A stretch of 64,000 bases of DNA from Cytospora piceicola (Eukaryota > Ascomycota > Sordariomycetes > Diaporthales > Cytosporaceae). Made by a program: the position numbers and the translations under genes. Of this stretch, positions 12,648 through 21,205 are shown piece after piece. Every line of letters begins with the position of its first letter. Position 1 is the stretch's first letter. A model generated the notes under the pieces. The model ran no database searches, was not told where the DNA came from, and saw nothing but the letters and a program-made list of their open reading frames with translations. The stretch covers positions 868,001 to 932,000 of the forward strand of contig JALQBC010000007.1 in NCBI GenBank assembly GCA_023375675.1, in the 5' to 3' direction.

Positions 12648-13422
12648 GTTTAGACACTGGGTCAGGAGACAGGTAACGAGGACGACTGGGCTGGGTTGGA
12701 GGGGACGGAGAGCTATATTTTTGGTAGGAGGAGCGGAAGAAGGATCCGATGGGGGGAAATAAGAGAATGATACAACGGCAATGGAATGACTGGTTGCATT
12801 GCAGCGATGGGCTCGAATGAGTGTACGTATTATGCTGGAAGACGCAGACGCAGAGGCATATGAGTGGAAACGTAAAAAGTGAAATTATCTTAAGGTGTTA
12901 CCGGTTTATCAGGGCATGTTTTCCTCCCAACCCTGTCTCTATCTCCTCCCATCATTGGTCTTCATGTAGTCTCGCCAAAACACCTGGCCAATACACGCGC
13001 TTCTGGTAGTCTGTGTATCTTCATGGAGTCATGTTCATTGTCAAATCTAGGCTCTCTAAACTGACATCAATCATTCCCTTAAAAAAAAACCAACCACAAT
13101 AGAACAAGAGACGGAAATAGGCGTCGCGTCCTGTATATCCCCCACCCCCCTTCTATAAAGCTCTTTCTTTTCCGCCCATGGTCGAATTACTTCGCAACAG
13201 TAACGTTCCGGCGCCCCCCTACCGTGGTAAGGAGCCTGGAACCCAGAAGCCGCTCATGTGAACGATTTGGTCTTTCCGAGAAGCAGCCTCTCGCGTTTGT
13301 TTATCCTCTTTTGACTTTGTCATGCATGCCATGTTCTTCATTTACTTTAAAAAAAAAAGCCCCCCCCCCCTTGCCGCCCCTATTTAAGCACAATCAGGTC
13401 CTCCGAGCTGTGAACCAGTCTC
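12648..13422. other. Convergent 3' flanks of eIF5B and SSE1
   Basis: No gene. It holds several homopolymers, including A10 at 13349-13358 followed by C11 at 13360-13370, placed about 50 bases past the SSE1 stop. Confidence 0.6.
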
Positions 13423-16158
13423 CTATTTCGGGTCCTCGGCGACGTCAGCCTGGGCCTTGGCGTCGGCATCTGCCATCTCGGCGTCCTTGGATGTGTCGGC
13501 CTCCTTGCGTGCCTCCTCCTCGTTGGCCTTCTTGGCAGCCTTCTCGGCATCGACCTTGGCCTGAACCGCTTGTCGGTCCTCCTCGACCTTCTCGAAGTGT
13601 CGCTGGACGATGGGGCCGGCCATTGCGCGGATCTCATCAATCTTGGCGACATAGACGGCCTTGGTGGTGTCCTCGCCATCCTCGTACAGCCAGTCCTACA
13701 ACAAGTTAGCAATGATGAGCTTGGGTTGCGTTCGTTCGAACAGCATCTGGTTTGGCTTACCTCGCTGGCCTCCAGCTTGGCCTTGATCTTCTCCTTCTCC
13801 TCGTCGCTGGCGAAGTCGGCGTACTGGTCGTCGAGCTTGTTGCGCAGCTCGTAGATGTAGGTCTCGAGCTCGTTCTTCTTCTCCTCGGTATCGGCGACCA
13901 GCTTGTCCTCCATAACCATGGAGGACTCCTTCTCGGCCAGGGTGGCCCTGGTAGAGCTGTCCAGGGACAGGTTGGCAGCAACAATGGGCAGATCTCCCTT
14001 GCGCACCTGCTTCTTGACCTTGCGCGTCTTGGGCTTATCGTCCTTGCTGTCGGTGTCCATGGCCTTTGAATTGGTTAGCTCGTGGTTCTCTCTGCACACC
14101 GAGGTTGAGAAGGGCGCCTCTTGGTCACGGGGGCGCGAGAATGAATCCCGCTTGCGCTTCAGCTGGGCAGCTGCGCCGTCCTCAACTGGTGGAGAGGCGG
14201 ACGGCTTCCGCTTTGCGGGCAGAGACTCATCGTCAAAAGGTTCACTCGCATAGTTACTCACATCTGCGTTCTCGCCATCCTCCTTCTTTGTCTCCTCCTC
14301 GGGGATGGGCTCCTCGACCTCCTGGTCCTCGACGTAGTATCCGCTCTCAACGTTCAGGACACCGTGGATGTTGACGCGAGCCTTGAGCTTGCAGATCATG
14401 AACTCATCAGGGCCAGAGCCAGCCTGGACGCCCTTGACGGAGAAACGACCGATCCACGGGTTTACCTTGCCAGGCAGGTCCTCGGGCTTGACGTACCGAG
14501 CCTCGAGGTCGAAGGGCTGCTTGCGGTAGAAGGTGAGGATCTTGGTAGAGGGCATAACTCCACCCTTGTTGAAGACAACCAGGCTCGTGTCCTCGTCGGG
14601 GATATCGGCAGACTTCTCCCAAGCGAACTCGATGGGGTATGGGACGACATCCTGGACGGAGAAGTCACGGACCCTGAAGACGGGGGAGAGAATGGCACAG
14701 CTGAAAGCGCAGCCTCGTGCAACGGCCTCATCCTGGTTGAGGGTGAAGGACAGGGGCTTGCCGAAGAAGGTCTGGATGCGCTCCTTGATAGCGGGCACAC
14801 GCGAGCCACCACCGACAACCTCGATGATCTCGATGTCCTCCTTGTTGAGCTTGGCATCTGCCAGAGCCTGCTCCAGGACGACGTGGGTCTTGGCGAGCAG
14901 GGGCTCGATGAGGGCCTCGAACTCTTGGCGGGTGATCATGGCTTGGACGTCGACGTCGTTCATGAGGGACTCGATGTTGAGAGGAGCCTGCTGGTTGGCA
15001 GAAAGGATCTTCTTGGTCTTCTCGGCGGCAGCCTGGACACGGGTGATGGCCTTGGGGTTGGAGAAGATGTCGATCTTGTACTTGCCGAGGAACTCCTTCT
15101 GCAGGTGGTCGACCAGGGCCTTGTCGAAGTTCCTGCCACCAAAGTGGCGGTCGCAGGCGGTAGCCTTGACAGCCAGCTCGCCCTTCTTGAACTCGACGAT
15201 GGAGCAGGTGTAGTTGCTGTGGCCGACATCAACGAAGGCGACGCGGCGGGGCTTCTCCTCGGGTGCGGGCAGGTCGAGCTTGGGGATACCCCAGCCGAGA
15301 GCAACAGCGGTGGTGTCGTTCATCAGACGCAGCATCTTGAGGCCAGCAATCTCGGCAGCATCGATGAGGGCGCGACGCTGGATGTCAGTGAACCATGCGG
15401 GGACGCTCATGACGATGTCGTTAACGGGCAGCCTCAGCTCGGTGGATGTGGTGTGCCTAATCTTGCTGAGGTACATGGCGCAGAGTTGTGTCGCAGTGAA
15501 CTGCTCCTTCTTGCCACAGTAGGTGACCTCAGCACCAACCTGGCCGTTGACATCGACCAGGGGCGCAGAGATGTACTGCTGCTCGATCTGGACATCGGGG
15601 TCCTGGAACGAACGACCGGCAAGACGCTTCAAAGAGCTGACGGTGTTCTTGAGGTTGGAGATCTCTTGTGTTTTTGCGACTTCACCGAGGTATCGTGCCT
15701 TGGGGCCGAATCCAACGAGGGATCTGTGAAGGGGACGTGTCAGCGAGGAGAACAGGTGTGACTGTGGCAGGTGAACCTGAGGAAGCTAGGCTGCTGAATA
15801 TACTTACGGTGTGGCCCGGTTAGAGACCTCATTTGCGATCTGTTACAACGTGTATCCAGTCAGTGTCGTTACATCCTTGTTGAACGCGCCACACGGGGCA
15901 AAAGGATATCATATATATATATATATATATATGTATACATATACAGAGTGGGAGAGAGGACGAAGAGGAGGACGAAGGGGGCGGACATACAACATCGACA
16001 CCACGGTTTCTCGCGACGGCGATGGCCGTGTTGAGGGTACCGAAATCGACTCCTGTAAAGAAAGAGATGCATCAGTATACAGAGTCACGATCCGGGGAAG
16101 CAGGCGAGGCAGGGCGAGGCTTGGGCTGCAGCCAGCGGCACTTACCCACTACACTCAT
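13423..16158 (-). CDS. SSE1: Hsp110-family chaperone Sse1/Hsp88
   Basis: Six exons on the minus strand (16158-16146, 16052-15991, 15839-15808, 15723-14262, 14063-13761, 13695-13423) encode 714 residues. The start MSVVGVDFGTLNTAIAVA is diagnostic of Hsp110/Sse proteins: an Hsp70-like nucleotide-binding domain (about 1-385), a beta domain, an acidic loop with the AMDTDSKDDK segment, and a helical C-terminal domain ending in a charged Lys/Glu/Asp tail. Sse1 is the cytosolic nucleotide-exchange factor for Hsp70 and a holdase, and works with Hsp90. The first three exons are very short (13, 62 and 32 nt). The fourth intron (14064-14261) is 198 nt, has a GTGAGT donor, a GCTAAC branch site and a CAAAG acceptor, but is open in frame. 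If it is retained, the product gains 66 residues. Possible heat-shock elements lie upstream. Confidence 0.95.
15911..15932. repeat. (AT)11 microsatellite in SSE1 intron 2
   Basis: Perfect AT dinucleotide run inside the 151-nt intron between the second and third SSE1 exons. Confidence 0.95.
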
Positions 16159-16250
16159 TATGGCGGTTTGTTGGTTTTGGCGGGGTAGACGAAGACTGGA
16201 TAGGATTCACAACTCGAAAGAAGCAAAGAGATAAAGTTGCGATGTGGAAG

Positions 16251-16258
16251 TTCTCGAA
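16251..16258 (-). promoter_or_regulatory. Candidate heat-shock element TTCTCGAA upstream of SSE1
   Basis: TTCnnGAA is the two-unit core of an HSF site. Here it lies about 95 bases upstream of the SSE1 ATG, and a third GAA unit sits one base closer than the canonical spacing (GAAGTTCTCGAA, 16247-16258). The match is short, so chance cannot be excluded. Confidence 0.35.
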
Positions 16259-16603
16259 ATGCTGGGATGGCAGTTCTGAGAGACTTGTGGTGGTCGTGGG
16301 TTAGAATGAGGGGTGGGGGTATTTGTGTGGTGTTGGTGGTGGTGATGTTGTTGTTTGGTCGGTTGAGGTTGAGGTTGGGCGTTGAAGTCGGAAAGCAACA
16401 CTCATCATCAGTGGAAAGAAAAAAACTGGTTGCCCGCCCGCCCGCCTTTGCTCCTTTGCCAGCTTGTTTAGCGGGGACCCTGCGCGGCATGCTGAGGTGT
16501 GATACGCCAACACCCCCCTGAAGCCTTTAGTGTCTTGAGTCTGTGCGAGGGAGACGGACACCCTGACTAGAAACACACAGCACTGTACGGATGGATTCGT
16601 CTG

Positions 16604-16616
16604 GAAGTTTCTCGAT
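16604..16616 (-). promoter_or_regulatory. Candidate imperfect heat-shock element upstream of SSE1
   Basis: GAAGTTTCTCGAT fits GAAnnTTCnnGAn: two correct units and a third ending in T instead of A. It lies about 450 bases upstream of the SSE1 start. Confidence 0.3.
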
Positions 16617-17493
16617 CATTCCCATTCATTCATTCATAGTAACTCACACTACCTAGGTAGTGGTCTATCCTATCTGCCTGTTCCATCCACCACGTCAACG
16701 TCTATCTGTCACATGCCACTGACTGTATTCTGTTCTGTTTTTACGCATCATATGTTCTTACCAGGTGCCAGTCTACCTGTTTTGGATACACTTATAAGTA
16801 TGGTCAGGTATGGTCAGGTATGGTCTACATGTTATTCGTTGAAAAGGGTTAGAAAAGGGAAATAAAATGTCGTCATCTGCGATAAGCACAGCACCACAAG
16901 AGCTTCTCTTATCAATCCGTACACGCCCCGGGGGGTCTCCTATCACCCCACTATCTTAGCAGCTTGGGCTTTCTATCGCAGAATCTTTCTCCCAAAAACC
17001 CCACCATGACTTCACACCTCAGAGCGTTGTCTCCATTGCCCGCCGACTGTCGCCGTTTGCTTTGGCCTTCCAGCCCCATCTTGTAACTAATAATAATAAG
17101 AATCAGCGAATAGCGGGTTGGTCCAGTCCAAACACGGCAAGCTCCAGTGGTCCAGTGATAGGCCGGCCACCAGCTTTGTCAGTCAGCCAGTCAGCCAGTC
17201 AGTCAGTCAAAGTCACTCACCCAACCCGAATCCAACGGTCGAGAGGGAAGGAGGTTGGGGATGGACATCTGGACGGGGTGTGCGTGTTCAAATCTCGGTC
17301 CACATCTGCGAGAATAATTGCTACCGGTCTGCCACTTCATACCGGCCGCGAGGTCAAGGCTTGTTAACCCTTATTGGCTGCTTGCTACCTATGGTGTCCG
17401 GCCCACCTTCCTCTCCTCAGGGACCATTCCCTTAAAAACTATTCCCCTGTGAGGTCCTGCCTGAAATGAGATCACCCGTCCACAGGAACCTCG

Positions 17494-18556
17494 ATGGTGC
17501 CTAATTGCAACCGTGGATATGGCGTTCCGGACGTTGAGGGCAGACTTGTTGGAGTGATACAAGGTCTCACCCACACACGAGCTATCCCAGCCATCATCAG
17601 ACAATGTCTTGGTTACCTCTGGCCACGTGTAACTCACGCATTCACTCATAATCTAGATGATATACTTCTTCTATTTCTACTGACTATTGGTTGCCCGCTC
17701 GCTCGTTTTGCGGCTGAGGAAGAATTACTGAATAGAAACAGTACTGCCATTGTGTCTTCGACATTTATCAGCAGTCCAGCGGTTTACGACGTGATGCGCG
17801 ATCGGATTCACCGAGGGACGCAGACCCTGATATCTATGGCGTTTACGGCACACCAAGGACTCGCCATCCGCCTTGAAAAACAGCAACAGGCCGGGGCCAA
17901 ACCACTAAGATCTCTACGCACCAGACGCGTACCTTTGGTCAAGAGAGGTGTTGCTGTCGCAACCAATGGAATTTGTTTCAGATGTTACTCTCGTCAAACA
18001 TCCTGGAGTTGAGTCTGCTGAAAGGCCCTTCATCGCCATCCTGGCGAGAGGTTTCTTCAGCAGTGCCACGCTTGTGGTGGGTATGGCAAGGCTTCTGGAC
18101 AAGACTACTGCTAGGTACACATCAGAGGTCCACGGGCAATATGGTTCTGGGCACACCTGGGTTGTTGGAGCTGGAGTAGCGCAGGTCGCGACTGGGAAGA
18201 TCCGCTCGATGATAAGACTTCGAGTATGGTACTGCCTCAGTCGCGAGGAGGACCCAGGGGTTGCCTGTCCTCGCAACTTGTCAAATCTCCCGTCGAGGGC
18301 TGTTCCTACCTCCCAAGGGGCACCCAAGGACGTATCTAGACCAGCCCGGGCTACCGCAGAGCATAGTTTGGGGAAGGCTGGGCTGAATAATATTGATGCG
18401 AGCTCTGAAGGAAGTGAAGAGGCACTCGCTCTGCCTCGGCGGACTGCCTGCTGTACCTTTGCTAGGGCAAGGCTAGTCGTTTGGTACACAGATCGAGGCA
18501 GCGCCATCGTGGCAGCTGGGCTCTCGACAGGTGCCGCATTGGTGTCAAGTAGATAG
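17494..18556. other. Unassigned overlapping open frames downstream of the HET gene
   Basis: Three sizeable open frames overlap here: plus strand 17494-18012 (up to 172 codons) and 17948-18556 (202 codons), and minus strand 17914-18603 (229 codons, overlapping the last bases of the HET gene). None shows a motif that I recognise. Both strands are open over about 600 bases. That can mean a diverged gene, a decayed gene whose frame has shifted, or simple GC-driven openness. Because the region lies next to a HET gene, a broken accessory gene is plausible, but this is inference. Confidence 0.25.
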
Positions 18557-18584
18557 ATATATTCTATATGGCGACATCGACACG

Positions 18585-20363
18585 TTATATGAGAGTAAAC
18601 CATTCCCCATCGCCAACACTTTGGACTGCGTATCCTTCCATGATACCCTGGACATAACAGTGCGTAACGTATGTGTAGCTTCTCTTGTGCCCTCCCTCTT
18701 TGATGGGACGGAGAACGAAAGGCACATTGCCACCGAAGAGGACATGAACTGTGTCTCCCACTTGCATATACTCAGGCCCCAGACCTATCAGCCCCTTCTT
18801 TGTGACGAAAAGACGCGTGTTGGTTGCAAATTTGTTGATGTTGTCAAGGTTTACTGTACCCAGCCAGTTCCGTACGGAAAAGTCATGTTGGTTTGCACAC
18901 GTGTCTGGGTCAGATTCATTTCTAACGAGCCTCATGAAGGCATCCAAATATGAACCGCCGGTAGGATATGGGCGACCCTGTTGGTTTAAATCGTCTAAAT
19001 CCAGCATGTCGACCCATGTATCGTCATGCTCAAGCTTATGCAACATCCCGTCCCATACGAAAAAATAGGCGATATCACCAATTCTTTCAACTTCGTCCAC
19101 CAAAACGCCCCGTGATCTAAACTCTCCCCCGGGACTGAACTGGACAGAAAGTTCCTTCCCCCCTGATGCATTATATGAATCGTACGTATTCAGATTTTTG
19201 GTATAATCATGCCACGGAGCAGACAAGTCATGCACCCAAGTGGGCAGCAGTGCGTCGGTCGAGGGTTCACCCGTCTTGATCAACGGCTTCAGGTTGTTAC
19301 TGAGCAGGATCAAGTCAGTAGTCATCCTGCGAAAGACTTCCCGTGGTGGCAGCGAATAGTCCACCATTGCGGAAAACTGGCTTTTCCACCTCGTGTTCAG
19401 CCCGAGAAGGGCATAGAACCTGTCCCTGGAGTCTCCAGTCTCCCGGTTATGGGTTGCCCAGAGGACGTCTGTTATATCCAACCGTGGCCTATCAAATATC
19501 CCGAAATTTGTCAAAGTCCCTTTGAGAATCATCAATCCGTAAACTATGTGACCTTGCTGAATGGAAGCCAGCTCCCCAAGGCAGCATTTTTCGTTGTGGC
19601 ATCTCATGGTTTTCAGCGCCTCAAGAAACACTGACCAGTCGAGCTTCAGGCAGCCACAAAAGACAGTTGCTTTGCGCGGGAGGACAACCTCTTGCAACGT
19701 CCACATGCGATACCACCAATCTAGGAAGACGAGATTCCGAAGAGCTTCGCTTGAGACCATAGTGACCTGAATCGTTCCACATTGGCTAGGCAGGTTGCCA
19801 CATGAGAAATGTTCATCCTCGCCGGCCTCCGCGATCCTCTTAATCAAGTCAAATGCGTTGAAGGCGTCGAGGGGTGAGATGCTCGTTCCTGCCCCCTCGT
19901 CATTGTTCATCAGATCAGGACCTGCATCAAGTCTGCCCAACCATATAAGGCACAATGCCGTTGCCTTGTATATCTCCGCCATCAGGTTCACTTGATGCGT
20001 CTTCTCGACATCATCCGTCTGGTTGATACACAGCGCATCCACCCACATGCGCCTTGTCTCCTCACGGAGCCGTAAGGCTCTGAGAGCAGCTTCGAGGTTC
20101 GTCGTGACTTGGACTTGTCGGCCGCCGAGGAAGATCGGTTTGACAATCTTCGCATTTCCCCAGACATATGACAATGCTTCGTAATATGGTTGATCGCCGA
20201 GATAGGCTGTGTAGAGTTCGCATCGTATGGGATCATCCTCTTCTCCCGGAAGCAGGTGCAATATGCGGATCTGTTTAGCTTGGAGGTCGAGCCGCTGCGA
20301 CAGGACGAGGCTGGCCTGAAGGTCTTTGACAACCTGTGAAAGCGAGGACTCTGTCGTCGACAT
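18585..20363 (-). CDS. HET-domain (heterokaryon incompatibility-type) protein
   Basis: A single-exon gene of 592 residues starting ATGTCGACG at 20363. The HET domain covers about residues 57-210. Visible hallmarks are YEALSYVWG at 61-69, the LRALRLREETRRMWVDALCINQ block ending at about 115, and the following EK..QV.LM..IY segment. HET proteins act in allorecognition: in known pairs they trigger cell death when incompatible hyphae fuse, and many paralogues have unknown roles. The C-terminal about 350 residues lack a WD40, NACHT or ankyrin region that I can recognise. Intron-free structure and isolation between conserved housekeeping genes fit a fast-evolving accessory gene. A role in incompatibility is inferred from the family only. 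Confidence 0.9.
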   Translation of the reverse strand: MSTTESSLSQVVKDLQASLVLSQRLDLQAKQIRILHLLPGEEDDPIRCELYTAYLGDQPYYEALSYVWGNAKIVKPIFLGGRQVQVTTNLEAALRALRLREETRRMWVDALCINQTDDVEKTHQVNLMAEIYKATALCLIWLGRLDAGPDLMNNDEGAGTSISPLDAFNAFDLIKRIAEAGEDEHFSCGNLPSQCGTIQVTMVSSEALRNLVFLDWWYRMWTLQEVVLPRKATVFCGCLKLDWSVFLEALKTMRCHNEKCCLGELASIQQGHIVYGLMILKGTLTNFGIFDRPRLDITDVLWATHNRETGDSRDRFYALLGLNTRWKSQFSAMVDYSLPPREVFRRMTTDLILLSNNLKPLIKTGEPSTDALLPTWVHDLSAPWHDYTKNLNTYDSYNASGGKELSVQFSPGGEFRSRGVLVDEVERIGDIAYFFVWDGMLHKLEHDDTWVDMLDLDDLNQQGRPYPTGGSYLDAFMRLVRNESDPDTCANQHDFSVRNWLGTVNLDNINKFATNTRLFVTKKGLIGLGPEYMQVGDTVHVLFGGNVPFVLRPIKEGGHKRSYTYVTHCYVQGIMEGYAVQSVGDGEWFTLI

Positions 20364-20596
20364 GATGAATTTCGGAAAATGCCTTCCGTTAGGAAGGTTG
20401 ATGTTTGTTTTACAAGGCGGGCGAGCACACAGAAATTGTTGCCCTTGAGATTTATGCCACCTGTTTTTGTGTCATGGGCTCGAGCCTTGAGGCTCGCGCA
20501 TAGGGTTAGGGGACAGGACTGTGGTCCCTCAGAGTACGGGATCAGAGCGGGCCCACGATGCCTTCATAGCGGACCTCCTGTGACATATATATAGCA

Positions 20597-20627
20597 GAAG
20601 GAAGTTCCCCTTCAGGGAACTTCCTTC
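20597..20627. repeat. Perfect 13-bp inverted repeat (hairpin)
   Basis: Arms GAAGGAAGTTCCC (20597-20609) and GGGAACTTCCTTC (20615-20627) are perfectly complementary around a 5-base loop. It lies about 235 bases upstream of the HET start codon. It could be a terminal or subterminal repeat of a lost element, a cruciform, or an RNA hairpin in the leader. Confidence 0.85.
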
Positions 20628-20694
20628 CTTCTTCTTCATACTTCAGAATACATCTCTTTGGCACCTACTTGCTGTCGCATCGTAGGCCAGCCCC

Positions 20695-20960
20695 TAACAG
20701 GTATATCGGCTATAGGTTTAACGGCGCTACCTGTTAAAAGACTTGAAAGGGTTCGTCAGTTATCTTTATATATAAAAATGATAATAACAGACTTTTTAGT
20801 ATTAGTTTAATTAAATCTACGGTTTAATCAAGTAAAGACGGGCCGTAAATAGTAGAAATACGGGCTGTTTATATAGTTAGTTAAAAGGTTGAGTTAGTAG
20901 TAGAAGGAAGAAAGTCAGACCTCGCGTGTGGCGGGGTGGTAAAACCTAGTATATATATGC
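20695..20960. repeat. AT-rich patch, probable decayed repeat relic
   Basis: Begins with inverted repeat arms TAACAGGTA (20695-20703) and TACCTGTTA (20728-20736), then about 200 bases rich in TA, TTAA and TAGT steps, unlike the GC-rich surroundings. A 22-nt segment at 20800-20821 recurs with a one-base indel at 27625-27645. Such TA-rich islands are what repeat-induced point mutation leaves from short transposon fragments; no coding remnant is visible. Confidence 0.4.
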
Positions 20961-21205
20961 ACGTCAGATACTCTGTCGGTAGATGGAGGTGAGCGTGACT
21001 GTTGCCATCTGCATCGCACGACTGTGAGTGGTCACAACATAGCCAATGGGCCGACAATTACTGCCAATAATACATGGCGGCCTCTAGGCATACCGAGAAA
21101 AGCCCACAATAGGTAGATTCAAGCGGCCACTGCTGATGACGCCAAGGAGGGCGAAGCCCCGACCGGTGTCCAACATTCAGTACACCCTCATCTGCTCGAA
21201 GCGTT

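Larger units (their letters stand above)
16159..17493. other. SSE1 promoter and intergenic spacer
   Basis: No gene. It includes the candidate heat-shock elements, an ATTC tetranucleotide run at about 16618-16636, a TACCTAGGTA palindrome at about 16651, three copies of an AGGTATGGTC decamer at about 16799-16828, and AGTCAGCC/AGTC runs at about 17178-17208. Confidence 0.6.
20364..21205. other. HET promoter side and AT-rich spacer
   Basis: No gene. It contains the hairpin at 20597-20627, a 9-bp inverted repeat at 20695-20736 and an AT-rich patch from about 20700 to 20960, before the 3' end of the next gene. Confidence 0.6.

Noticed and set aside
14364..15761. 465-codon plus-strand open frame opposite SSE1
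   Set aside because: Long antisense frames opposite Hsp70-family genes are a known by-product of their codon usage. This one has Leu/Gly/Val/Asp-biased low complexity and no own motif.
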